The translations under genes were made by a program, and so were the position numbers. Below, one piece after another: positions 26,628-35,151 of a stretch of 64,000 bases of DNA. This DNA comes from Pelomonas sp. BJYL3 (GTDB lineage Bacteria > Pseudomonadota > Gammaproteobacteria > Burkholderiales > Burkholderiaceae_C): the NCBI RefSeq assembly GCF_027257975.1, contig NZ_JANZKX010000006.1:186001-250000 (forward strand). Direction: 5' to 3'. Under the pieces are notes generated by a model that saw nothing but the letters and a program-made list of their open reading frames with translations, was not told where the DNA came from and did not search any database. The stretch's first letter is position 1. Every line of letters begins with the position of its first letter.

Positions 26628-28805
26628 TCAGGGCTTTTGCAGCGGCATGCCCAGCTGGTCCATCAGGAAGCTGTAGCTGTCGGTGCGCTCGGCGATCACC
26701 TCGCTGGTCGAGGAGCCCATGCCGTGACCGGCGTTGGCGCTGGTGCGCAGCAGGATGGGACGCTCGGCCATGGAAGCGGACTGCGCCGCCTGCAGGCGGG
26801 CCACCATCTTGCGGGACTGCATGGGGTTCACGCGGCCGTCGTGGTCGCCGGTGGTGAAGAGCACGGCCGGGTAGCGCGTGCCGTCCTTGACCTTGTGCAG
26901 GGGCGAATAGCCCAGCAAGGCGCGGAACTGCGCCTCATCCTTGACGGTGCCGAATTCGGTGATGTTGAAGGCGCCGTTGGCGTCCAGCTCCACCCGCAGC
27001 ATGTCGTAGATGCCCACCGAGGCATGCACGGCGCGGAACAGCTCCGGACGCTGGGTGAGCGCCGCGCCCATCAGCAGGCCGCCGTTGCTGCCGCCCTGGA
27101 TGGCCAGGCGCTCGGGCTTGGTGTAGCCGCGGGCGATCAGGTGCTCGGCCGCGCCGATGAAGTCATCGAAGACGTTCTGCTTGCGGGTCAGGTTGCCCGC
27201 CAGGTGCCAGGCCTCGCCGAACTCGCCGCCGCCGCGCAGATTGGCGATCACCATCACGCCGCCGCGCTCCAGCCAGACCTTGCGCAGGGCGTTGAAGCCC
27301 GGCGTCTGGCTGACGCTGTAGCCGCCGTAGCCGTAGAGCAGCACGGGGTGGCTGCCGTCCAGCTTGAGACCCTTGGGACGCAGGATGTTGAGCGGCACGC
27401 GCGTGCCGTCCTTGGAGGTGGCGAACTCGCGCAGCACTTCGACGTCGCTGAAGTCCACATTGGACTTCTGGGCCAGCGCGGTGACGGCCAGGTGCCCGTC
27501 CTTGTGCACGCGGTACCAGGCCTGCGGCTGGGTGTAGCTCTGCACCGAGGCCAGCAGCTCGTTCCTCTCCCCCTTGACCAGCGCATCCACGCTGGCGATG
27601 GCCGGCAGGGGCAGGACCTGGCTCTTGCGGGTCTTGAGGTCGACGCGGCGCAGCTCCGAGGGGCCGCCCAGCAGGTAGCTCAGGTACAGCTGGCCGTCCA
27701 AGAGCTTGAACTGGGTCAGCGTGCCTTCGGACTCGGGCACCAGCACCTCGGCCTTGGCCAGGGGCTGGCCCAGCTTCAGGCGCAAGACCTGACCCTTGGG
27801 CGCGCCCTTGGTGGAGAGGAGGTAGAGCCAGCCATCCGCGGCGGCCTGCAGGCCCTTCACGCCGTCCTGGAAGCCCGAGAGCTGCTGCCAGCGCCCGCCT
27901 TGCGGCTGCAGCCAGAAGGCCTCCTCGCCGCCGTCGCCATTGAGCACCTGGGCAATCTGCAGGCCCTTGGGTCCGCTGGCCAGGAAGGTCTCGGCAATGC
28001 GCGGCAGGCCCTCACCCAGCACCATGCGGTCCTTGGACAGGGGCTCGCCCAGGCGGTGGCTCCAGACCTGCTGGAAGAACATGGCGTCGCCCTCGGCGCG
28101 CTCGCCGGGGGCCGGGTAGCGGGTGTAGAGCAGGCCCTTGCCGTCGGCCTGCCAGCTGACGGAGCCGCCGCCGGTGGGGAACTGCACGCGCGGGATCACC
28201 ACATCGACCGGCTTGCCGCTGGCCACGTCATAGAGGTGCAGGCTGCCGCGCTCGCTGCCCTTCTCGCTCAGCGAGACGGCGATGCGCTTGCCGTCCGGCG
28301 AGGGCATGAACCAGTCGATGGCCAGGCTGCCGTCGGCGGCCAGCTGGACGGGGTCCAGCACCACGCGCTCGGTCTCGGGCTTGTCGGGGCTGTCCATCAC
28401 CACGATGCGCGGCTGCTGGCGGCCGGGCTCGTACTTCATCGCGAACCAGTGCTTGCCGTAGTGCCCCAGGCTGCCGTAGCCGGTCGGGCGGGTCATGACC
28501 AGCTCCTTGATCCGCGCAGCCAGGGCCTCGCGACCCGGGATGGCATCCAGGCGGGCGCGGGTCAGCGCGTTCTGGGCGGCGACCCACTGCTTCACCTCGG
28601 GACTCTCGAAGTCCTCCAGCCAGCGGTAGTCCTCGCTGACGGTCGTGCCATGGAACTGGTCCTGCACCGGGCGCTGCTGCGTCGCCGGATAGGCGGGATC
28701 AGCGGCCCGTGCGCCGCCCGCGGCGGCCAGGGACAGGGTGGACAGGGCGATCAGCTGCACCAGGCGGCGGCGCGGCGTGGACAGAGTGCTCGAAGTTGTG
28801 CGCAT
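26628..28805 (-). CDS. Exported prolyl oligopeptidase (S9A family)
   Basis: Serine peptidase cutting short peptides after proline. The 725 residues begin with a signal peptide (to about residue 40, ending GGARA). A seven-bladed propeller region and the C-terminal alpha/beta-hydrolase domain follow. The nucleophile lies in IQGGSNGGLLMGA, the Asp in TGDHDGRVNP and the His in SANAGHGMGSS. FHGTTVSEDYRWLEDFESPEV is the usual mature start. It is transcribed in the same direction as the tricorn protease gene, 178 bp downstream of it, consistent with joint peptide breakdown in the periplasm. The ATG at 28805 begins the signal peptide. Confidence 0.92.
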   Translation of the reverse strand: MRTTSSTLSTPRRRLVQLIALSTLSLAAAGGARAADPAYPATQQRPVQDQFHGTTVSEDYRWLEDFESPEVKQWVAAQNALTRARLDAIPGREALAARIKELVMTRPTGYGSLGHYGKHWFAMKYEPGRQQPRIVVMDSPDKPETERVVLDPVQLAADGSLAIDWFMPSPDGKRIAVSLSEKGSERGSLHLYDVASGKPVDVVIPRVQFPTGGGSVSWQADGKGLLYTRYPAPGERAEGDAMFFQQVWSHRLGEPLSKDRMVLGEGLPRIAETFLASGPKGLQIAQVLNGDGGEEAFWLQPQGGRWQQLSGFQDGVKGLQAAADGWLYLLSTKGAPKGQVLRLKLGQPLAKAEVLVPESEGTLTQFKLLDGQLYLSYLLGGPSELRRVDLKTRKSQVLPLPAIASVDALVKGERNELLASVQSYTQPQAWYRVHKDGHLAVTALAQKSNVDFSDVEVLREFATSKDGTRVPLNILRPKGLKLDGSHPVLLYGYGGYSVSQTPGFNALRKVWLERGGVMVIANLRGGGEFGEAWHLAGNLTRKQNVFDDFIGAAEHLIARGYTKPERLAIQGGSNGGLLMGAALTQRPELFRAVHASVGIYDMLRVELDANGAFNITEFGTVKDEAQFRALLGYSPLHKVKDGTRYPAVLFTTGDHDGRVNPMQSRKMVARLQAAQSASMAERPILLRTSANAGHGMGSSTSEVIAERTDSYSFLMDQLGMPLQKP
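27778..27796 (-). repeat. Dispersed 19-bp element, copy 6
   Basis: Exact core GCAAGACCTG at 27782-27791 in the prolyl oligopeptidase gene, read as GQVLR there, with the rare codon TTG. Confidence 0.65.
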
Positions 28806-28927
28806 GAAGGGCTTCCCGTGGGTTCGTCCGCGGCAGCCAGGAGCGCCGCGGCGTGTGCAATCGTGTCGGTGCGGATGCGAAAGTGCCGCAGCCTGCATGG
28901 GCAGAACTGCGGCACGTGGCGGTCAGT

Positions 28928-28960
28928 ATATTTTCAACATACCCGATCGGAATCAGGGTT
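28928..28960 (-). promoter_or_regulatory. Possible promoter of the prolyl oligopeptidase gene
   Basis: On the minus strand TTCCGA and TATACT are separated by 16 bp in an AT-rich island about 120 bp before the ATG at 28805. Confidence 0.35.
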
Positions 28961-28983
28961 TGACTTGGGAGAGCGGCTCCGCC

Positions 28984-31900
28984 TCACTTGCCCAGCTCGG
29001 TGGGCAGGGCCGGCGCCTTCTTGAGGTCCACCGGCTTGTAGCTGGCCAGGCGCTTCATGACCTCGGCAATGCCGGCGTCCAGCTGGCTGTCCTGCCCGCG
29101 GTTGACGCCGATGGGATCGAGGTCGACGTCCATGTCCGGCACCGTCCCTTCGTTCTCGATGCGCCATTCGCCGTCCGGCGTGAAGAAGCGGAAGAAGGGC
29201 ACGGTCAGGAAGCCGTTGTCGATCAGCGGCGGATTGGCAGAGATGCCGATCAGCCCGCCCCAGGTGCGGGTGCCGATCAGCGGGCCCAGGCCCAGGCGGC
29301 GGAAGGCCCAGGGGAGGTAGTCGCCGCCGGAGCCGGCGTCCTGGTCGATCAGCATGACCTTGGGGCCGTAGACGGCGCTGCCCGGGGTGTTGAAGACCAT
29401 GGCGTCGCGGTCCTTCCAGCCGGAAAGGTAGGGCCTCTTGAGCACGTCCAGGATGTAGTTGGCCGCATGGCCGCCGCCATTGCGGCGGTCGTCGATGATC
29501 AGCGCCTCCTTGTCCGACTGGGCAAAGAACTGGCGGTTGAAGTACTCGAAGCCGTTGCGGCCCGTGTCCGGCAGGTAGATGTAGCCCACCTTGCCGCCGG
29601 TCTTGCTGGCCACGTAGGCGCGGTTGGACTCGATCCAGTCCCACTGCCGCAGCGCCGCGTCACGGCCCACGGGCTCCACCACCACCTGGCGGCTCTTCTC
29701 GCCGCGCGGGTTGTCGGCCAGGGTCAGCGTGGTCTGCTTGCCGGCGGTGTTCTCGAAGGCGCGGAAGAAGTTCTGGGCGGCCGTCACCGGCTGGCCATTG
29801 ACGGCCAGCACGTAGTCACCCGTCTTGACATTGAGCCCCGGCATGGCCAGGGGCGCCTTCAGGAAGGGATTCCAGCGGTCGCCCGCATAGACCTTGCTCA
29901 GGCGCCAGCGGCCCTCATGCGGCTCGACATCCGCGCCCAGCAGGCCCACGCTGACGGGAGCGTCGGACTGGGTGTCGCCGCCGCCCACGTTGTTGTGGGC
30001 CACCTGCAGCTCGCCGATCATGTCGGAGAGGATCTCGTTGAGGTCCTCGCGGCGCTGCACGTGGGCCAGCAGGGGCTGGTAGCGCTTGTAGACGGCGTCC
30101 CAGTCCAGGCCATGCAGATTGGGCGCGTAGAAGTACTCCTTCTCCATCCACCAGACCTCGTTGAAGATCTGCTGCCATTCTTCGCGCGGCTGGATGCGGG
30201 CGCGCAGGCCGCTCTGGTCCAGGGCCTTGGGATCGGGCTTGTCGCCGGTGTCAGCCACCTCGAGCTTGCCCTTGGGCAGCTCCAGCAGCAGCTTCTTGCC
30301 GTCGGCGCTCAGGCTGGCACCGCTCAGACCGGTCTTGATGGACTTGGGCTTGCGCTCCTCCATGTCGAAGCGGAACAGCTCGGCATGTCCGCTGGACTCT
30401 GCGTCCGGTCCCTCGTTGGTGACGCCCTGCTGGCGGCGGTCCAGGTAGTAGAGGCTGCCATCGGCGGCCACCATGAGGCCGGCATAGAAGCGCTCCGGCA
30501 CCGGCAGCGGCACGAAGCGCTGCTGCAGGCCGGCGATGTCGATGCGGGTGGGTTTGGCGCTCGGCTTGGCCTTGTCCTCGGCCTTGGCATCCGGCTTTGC
30601 ATCGGCCTTGGGGTCAGGTTTTGCCTCACCCTTGCCATCGCCCTTGCCCTCAGTCTTGCCCTCGGTCTTGCCTTCAGCCCTGGGGCCCTCCTCCTCGGCG
30701 GTCTTTGGCCACAGCGGCGAGCGGCCTTCGCTGGACAGCACGGCCGCGTAGAGGCCCAGGCGAAGGGGCTGGTCTTCCACGCTCATGTCCAGGCCGACCT
30801 GGCGCGGGCCGGCGTTCACCGAGGCCGCGAAGTACAGCAGGTCGCCCTTGGGGGAGAAGGCCGGCCACACGGCATGGGCCAGGCCGTCGCTGAGCATGTG
30901 CTCCTGGCCGGTCTGGAAATCATGCAGGTGGATCTGGCTGAGCTGGTTGGCGCCGACGATGGTGTAGGCCAGCCAGCGGCTGTCAGGCGAGAAGCTGACC
31001 TCGAACTGGCTGCGGCGCGGGGTCTTGGCGACGGGCTTGAGCGCCTTGGCCTCGGTCTCGTAGACGTAGAGCTGCAGATGGTTGTCCTGCAGGGCGATGC
31101 GCTTGCCGTCCGGTGACCAGTCCAGCAGGGTGAAGTAGCCGGCCGGCAGGGCATGGACCTCGCGCTTGCCACCGGCCGTGGGCTCGGCCAGCACCAGTTC
31201 GTGCTTGAAGCCGCCATCGCGCAGCCAGGCCAACTGCTTGCCGTCGGGGCGCCACAGGGCGTCCTTCTCGCGCACGCCGGAGGTGCCGGTGAGGTTCTGC
31301 GTCACGCCGTCCTTGACCGGCACGCTGAAGACTTCGCCCCGGGCCGTCACCAGCACGCGCTTGCCCGTGGGCGAGAGCTGCGCGCCCTGCATCTGGCGGC
31401 TGACATCCTTCCACTGCTCGCGCGTCTGGGCGCCAGCCACCGGCAGGGTGATGCGCAGGGTCAGGTCTTGCCCCGTCTTCAGGTCCAGCTGGTGCAGGCT
31501 GCCGCCCAACTCGTAGACCACGGTGCTGCCGTGCAGGCCGGCGCTGCGGACGTCCCAGCTCTTGCTGCGGGTGAGCTGGCGCAGCTGCTGGGTCCTGCCG
31601 TTCCAGCTGTAGAGATTGGCCGCGTCGTCATTGCGGTCCGAGACGAAGACCAGCTCGTCGCCGTGCCACATCGGCGTGTGGTCCGTCGCCCGCACATGGG
31701 GCACCTTCTCCAGCTGCTGGGTCTTGACGTTGAGCACCCAGATTGGCGGCGTGGCACCGCCGCGGCTCTGGCGCCAGCCAGCCGCGCCCTCGTGGGCCTT
31801 GCGGTTGGGGCGGTAGGCCAGGCGTTCGCCGTCGGCGTTCCAGGCGCCCTCGAAGGCCACGGCCTTCATCAGCTTGCGCTCCGGGCCGCCCTCCACGGGC

Positions 31901-32337
31901 ACCTCGAAGAGCTGGTTGCTGCGGCTGTTCGCGATCTCGCGGGCCGAAGAGAAGAGGATGCGCTTGCCGTCCGGGCTCCAGCCGTTGACGACGTCAGCGC
32001 CCGGGTGCCAGGTCAGGCGGCGCGGCTCGCCGCCCTCGGCGGGCATCACGTAGACGTCCGGATTGCCGTCATAGTTGGCCGTGAAGGCGATCCAGCGGCC
32101 GTCCGGCGAGAACTTGGGCGCGTATTCGGCCGAGGCCTGGCTGGTCAGCTGGCGCGGCTCGCTGCCGTCGCGCCGGGCGCTCCAGATGTCGCCGCCATAG
32201 ACGAAGGCGAGGCGCTCGGCGGACACGCTGGGCTGGCGCAGCAGCAGGGTCTCGGCCTGTGCTGCGCCTTGCGCGGACAGCAGCGCGGCCGCGATGGCCA
32301 GGGCCCAGTTCAGGGGCTTGAGGGCAAAGGTCTTCAT
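28984..32337 (-). CDS. Tricorn-type protease (PD40 propellers, PDZ, S41 peptidase)
   Basis: A large (1117-residue) exported protease processing oligopeptides. It has a signal peptide to about residue 30 (LLSAQGAAQA). Repeated PD40/WD40-like blades follow (FSPDGRWIAFTANYDGNPDVYVM, WSPDGKRILFSSA). A charged, low-complexity linker of about 45 residues sits near 550-595 (GKTEGKTEGKGDGKGEAKPD). A C-terminal core then carries IGELQVAHNN (His), a PDZ domain (VKTGDYVLAVNGQPVTAAQN) and the S41 nucleophile region DQDAGSGGDYLPW (Ser about 1004), and ENEGTVPDMDV. The ATG at 32337 begins a good signal peptide. The prolyl oligopeptidase just downstream may finish its products. Confidence 0.9.
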   Translation of the reverse strand: MKTFALKPLNWALAIAAALLSAQGAAQAETLLLRQPSVSAERLAFVYGGDIWSARRDGSEPRQLTSQASAEYAPKFSPDGRWIAFTANYDGNPDVYVMPAEGGEPRRLTWHPGADVVNGWSPDGKRILFSSAREIANSRSNQLFEVPVEGGPERKLMKAVAFEGAWNADGERLAYRPNRKAHEGAAGWRQSRGGATPPIWVLNVKTQQLEKVPHVRATDHTPMWHGDELVFVSDRNDDAANLYSWNGRTQQLRQLTRSKSWDVRSAGLHGSTVVYELGGSLHQLDLKTGQDLTLRITLPVAGAQTREQWKDVSRQMQGAQLSPTGKRVLVTARGEVFSVPVKDGVTQNLTGTSGVREKDALWRPDGKQLAWLRDGGFKHELVLAEPTAGGKREVHALPAGYFTLLDWSPDGKRIALQDNHLQLYVYETEAKALKPVAKTPRRSQFEVSFSPDSRWLAYTIVGANQLSQIHLHDFQTGQEHMLSDGLAHAVWPAFSPKGDLLYFAASVNAGPRQVGLDMSVEDQPLRLGLYAAVLSSEGRSPLWPKTAEEEGPRAEGKTEGKTEGKGDGKGEAKPDPKADAKPDAKAEDKAKPSAKPTRIDIAGLQQRFVPLPVPERFYAGLMVAADGSLYYLDRRQQGVTNEGPDAESSGHAELFRFDMEERKPKSIKTGLSGASLSADGKKLLLELPKGKLEVADTGDKPDPKALDQSGLRARIQPREEWQQIFNEVWWMEKEYFYAPNLHGLDWDAVYKRYQPLLAHVQRREDLNEILSDMIGELQVAHNNVGGGDTQSDAPVSVGLLGADVEPHEGRWRLSKVYAGDRWNPFLKAPLAMPGLNVKTGDYVLAVNGQPVTAAQNFFRAFENTAGKQTTLTLADNPRGEKSRQVVVEPVGRDAALRQWDWIESNRAYVASKTGGKVGYIYLPDTGRNGFEYFNRQFFAQSDKEALIIDDRRNGGGHAANYILDVLKRPYLSGWKDRDAMVFNTPGSAVYGPKVMLIDQDAGSGGDYLPWAFRRLGLGPLIGTRTWGGLIGISANPPLIDNGFLTVPFFRFFTPDGEWRIENEGTVPDMDVDLDPIGVNRGQDSQLDAGIAEVMKRLASYKPVDLKKAPALPTELGK
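30610..30628 (+). repeat. Dispersed 19-bp element, copy 7 (one core mismatch)
   Basis: The core CAGGTTTTGC at 30615-30624 lies in the low-complexity linker of the tricorn gene (KPDPKAD on the gene strand). All other positions match the consensus. Confidence 0.6.
31457..31475 (+). repeat. Dispersed 19-bp element, copy 8
   Basis: Exact core at 31462-31471 in the tricorn gene, read as GQDLTL in a propeller blade. Confidence 0.65.
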
Positions 32338-32408
32338 CTTGTGTTGTCTCCGTCTTTGCATCACAGGCCGCGCAGGGATGCTGCGGCGACCACATCGCTC
32401 AAAGCCGA

Positions 32409-32429
32409 AACCCGGGGATTGCCCGGGTT
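32409..32429 (-). terminator. GC hairpin after dedA, weak terminator
   Basis: AACCCGGG (32409-32416) pairs with CCCGGGTT (32422-32429). There is no long T-run on the minus strand, so termination is uncertain. It lies in the 114-bp gap between dedA and the tricorn gene. Confidence 0.4.
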
Positions 32430-32451
32430 CCGATCCGTCTGTCGGCCTCGC

Positions 32452-33096
32452 TCAGGCCGGCCTGCGCAGCTTGCTGCGGATGCCGCCCGCGATCACCAGC
32501 AGGCCAGGGATGACGATCATCGCCCAGATGATCTTCTCCAGGTTCTGCTTCACCCAGGGTACGTTGCCGAAGAAGTAGCCGACACAAGTCACCCCCACGA
32601 CCCACAACAGCGCGCCGCCCACGTCATAGGCCGTGAACTTGCGGCGACTCATCTGCGCCACACCGGCGACGAAGGGCGCGAAGGTGCGCACAAAGGGCAT
32701 GAAGCGGCCGATCACCAGGGCCACGCCGCCGTGGCGCTCGTAGAAGTCATGGGCCTTGTCGAAGGCCGCGCGATTGAAGAAGCGCGAGTTCTCCCACTGG
32801 AAGACCCGGGGGCCGAAGAAGCGTCCGATGGTGTAGTTGGTCTGGTTGCCCGCCACCGCGGCCACCACCATGATCCCCATGGAGGTCTTGAGGTCCAGCA
32901 GGCCGGCACCGCACATGGCCCCGACGATGAAGAGCAGCGAGTCCCCCGGCAGGAAGGGCATCACCACCAGGCCCGTCTCGACGAAGATGATCAGGAACAG
33001 CAGGGCGTAGATCCAGGTTCCGTAGGCCAGCACGAAGTCGTTCAGGTAGCGATCGACGTGCAGGATGAAGTCAATAAGCTGGGCAAGGATTTCCAT
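32452..33096 (-). CDS. DedA-family membrane protein
   Basis: A 214-residue inner-membrane protein. FVETGLVVMPFLPGDSLLFIVGAM and GRFMPFVRTFAPFVAGVAQMSRRKF are DedA signatures, including the essential-type Arg residues. DedA proteins are linked to membrane phospholipid/undecaprenyl-phosphate scrambling, envelope integrity and cationic peptide resistance. It is divergent from mutL with ~60 bp between. Confidence 0.93.
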   Translation of the reverse strand: MEILAQLIDFILHVDRYLNDFVLAYGTWIYALLFLIIFVETGLVVMPFLPGDSLLFIVGAMCGAGLLDLKTSMGIMVVAAVAGNQTNYTIGRFFGPRVFQWENSRFFNRAAFDKAHDFYERHGGVALVIGRFMPFVRTFAPFVAGVAQMSRRKFTAYDVGGALLWVVGVTCVGYFFGNVPWVKQNLEKIIWAMIVIPGLLVIAGGIRSKLRRPA

Positions 33097-33143
33097 GGCG
33101 GGCGATTATGGCGGCGCCGCGGAGCCGCGCGTGCCAGCCTCCG

Positions 33144-33149
33144 TAGAAT
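33144..33149 (+). promoter_or_regulatory. -10 box (TAGAAT) 8 bp before the mutL ATG
   Basis: The spacing puts the transcription start at or within 1-2 nt of the ATG at 33158, implying a leaderless or near-leaderless mutL mRNA. No Shine-Dalgarno sequence is visible. Confidence 0.45.
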
Positions 33150-33157
33150 CCGCCGCC

Positions 33158-35077
33158 ATGTCAGAGATGTCGTCCTCCCCCCTGCCCGCCCCCGGTGCGC
33201 CACGCCGCGCCATCCGCGAACTGCCCGATGAGCTGATCAGCCAGATCGCCGCGGGCGAGGTCGTCGAGCGCCCTGCTTCCGTGGTGCGCGAGCTGGTGGA
33301 CAACGCGCTGGACGCCGGCGCCACGCAGGTCAACGTCAAGCTGATGGCCGGCGGCGTGCGCGCCATCGTGGTGGAGGACGACGGCCTGGGCATTCCGCCC
33401 GAGGAGCTGCCCCTGGCACTCAAGCGCCACGCCACCAGCAAGATCCGCTCGCTGGAGGAGCTGGAGTCGGTGGCCACCATGGGCTTCCGTGGCGAGGCCC
33501 TGGCGGCCATCAGCTCGGTGGCCGAGATGGCCATCGCCACGCGCTGCGAGGGCGCGCCGCATGCGCACCGGCTGGAGGCGCGCTCGGGCGAGCTCAAGAT
33601 CGCGGCCCGCTCGCGCGGCACCAGCGTCGAGGTGCGCGAGCTCTTCTTCAGCACCCCGGCCCGGCGCAAGTTCCTGAAGACCGATGCCACCGAGCTCGCC
33701 CACTGCCTGGAGTCCGTGCGCCGCCATGCGCTGGCCCGTCCCGACGTGGGCTTTGCCGTGTGGCACGAGGGCAAGCTGGTGGAGCAATGGCGTGCCGGCT
33801 CGTCCGAGCAGCGCCTGCTGGACGTGCTGGGCGAGGACTTCTTCGGCAGCAGCCGCGCGGTCTATGCCGAGGCCGGCCCCCTGCGAATCTACGGCCGCGC
33901 CGGCCTGCCCGAGGCGGCGCGCAGCCGCTCGGACATGCAGTACGTCTACGTCAACGGCCGCTATGTGCGGGACAAGCTCATCGCCCACGGCATCCGCTCG
34001 GCCTACGAGGACCAGCTGCATGGCAGCCGCCAGCCCAGCTACGTGCTCTTCATCGACATCGCCCCGGACCGCGTGGACGTGAACGTGCACCCCACCAAGA
34101 TCGAGGTGCGTTTCCGCGACGGCCGCGAGATCCACCAGCAGGTGCGCTACGCCGTGCAGGACGCCCTGGCCCTGTCGCGCGCGCAGGCCGGAGAGGCGCC
34201 CGCCGAGGCCCTGGCCAGCCCGCATGCCGCCGCAGCCTTCGCCGCGGCCGTGCCCGGCGAGCGTCCGGCACCAGGGCAAGCGCCGGTCTGGTTCAAGGCT
34301 ACAGCGCCTGCCGAAGCTCGCCCGGAAGCCCCGCGTCTCTACAGCGGCACGCCCAGCTGGCGCAGCAACACCCAGTCCAGCCTCGGCCTGGGCGAGGTCC
34401 AGGCCTTGTATGCACCGGAGCGGCCCATTCCCGCGGCGTCCTCCGCACCGGCCGCGACGCCGTTGCCGGCCCCCACCCCTCTGCCCGAGGGTGACTGGCC
34501 GCTGGGCCGCGCCATCGCCCAGATCCAGGGCGTCTACGTGCTGGCCGAGAACGCCCAGGGCCTGGTGATCGTGGACATGCATGCCGCCCACGAGCGCGTG
34601 GTCTACGAACGGCTCAAGACCGCGCTGGGCGAGGCCCGCATCGAGACCCAGCCCCTGCTGATCCCCGTCACCTTCGCCGCCACGCCCACCGAGATCGCCA
34701 CGGCCGAGGCGCAGGCCGAGACGCTGCACAAGCTGGGGCTGGACCTCTCCCCGCTGTCCTCCCAGGTGCTGGCCCTGCGATCGCGCCCGGCGCTGCTTTC
34801 GGGCGGCGACGTGGTCGAGCTGGCCCGCGGCGTGCTGGCCGAGCTGGCCCAGTTCGACGCCAGCCATGCCATTGAGCGTGCCCAGCACGAGATCCTGGCC
34901 ACCATGGCCTGCCACGGCGCCGTGCGTGCCAACCGCCAGCTGACCCTGGACGAGATGAACGCCCTGCTGCGCGACATGGAACGCACCGAGCGCGCCGACC
35001 AGTGCAACCACGGCCGGCCCACCTGGCGCCAGCTGAGCCTGCGCGAGCTGGACGCCCTGTTCCTGCGGGGTCGCTGA
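33158..35077 (+). CDS. mutL: DNA mismatch repair protein MutL (endonuclease type)
   Basis: Links mismatch recognition by MutS to strand excision. The 639 residues begin with a GHKL ATPase domain: [34 protein letters not shown] Pro/Ala-rich linker (about 350-445) and the C-terminal dimerisation domain follow. The metal-binding endonuclease motif is present as [12 protein letters not shown], so this MutL probably nicks DNA itself, as expected where MutH is absent. The ATG at 33158 directly follows a -10 box. Its partner mutS is 27 kb away in this window. Confidence 0.95.
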   Translation: MSEMSSSPLPAPGAPRRAIRELPDELISQIAAGEVVERPASVVRELVDNALDAGATQVNVKLMAGGVRAIVVEDDGLGIPPEELPLALKRHATSKIRSLEELESVATMGFRGEALAAISSVAEMAIATRCEGAPHAHRLEARSGELKIAARSRGTSVEVRELFFSTPARRKFLKTDATELAHCLESVRRHALARPDVGFAVWHEGKLVEQWRAGSSEQRLLDVLGEDFFGSSRAVYAEAGPLRIYGRAGLPEAARSRSDMQYVYVNGRYVRDKLIAHGIRSAYEDQLHGSRQPSYVLFIDIAPDRVDVNVHPTKIEVRFRDGREIHQQVRYAVQDALALSRAQAGEAPAEALASPHAAAAFAAAVPGERPAPGQAPVWFKATAPAEARPEAPRLYSGTPSWRSNTQSSLGLGEVQALYAPERPIPAASSAPAATPLPAPTPLPEGDWPLGRAIAQIQGVYVLAENAQGLVIVDMHAAHERVVYERLKTALGEARIETQPLLIPVTFAATPTEIATAEAQAETLHKLGLDLSPLSSQVLALRSRPALLSGGDVVELARGVLAELAQFDASHAIERAQHEILATMACHGAVRANRQLTLDEMNALLRDMERTERADQCNHGRPTWRQLSLRELDALFLRGR

Positions 35078-35151
35078 GGGTCCGGGCCCAAGGAAAACCC
35101 GGATCCGTGCCGTGTCCATGGTCCAATACGCACTTGCATAGAAAGTCGTTC

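Noticed and set aside
26637-29024. Long plus-strand open frame (795 codons) over the prolyl oligopeptidase gene
   Set aside because: It is antisense to a fully recognisable S9 peptidase. Its sequence is His/Gln/Ala/Leu-rich as expected of the complement of a GC-rich gene, with no domain.
28738-33231. Long plus-strand frames over the tricorn and DedA genes
   Set aside because: Same reason: mirror frames of GC-rich coding sequence without any family motif.
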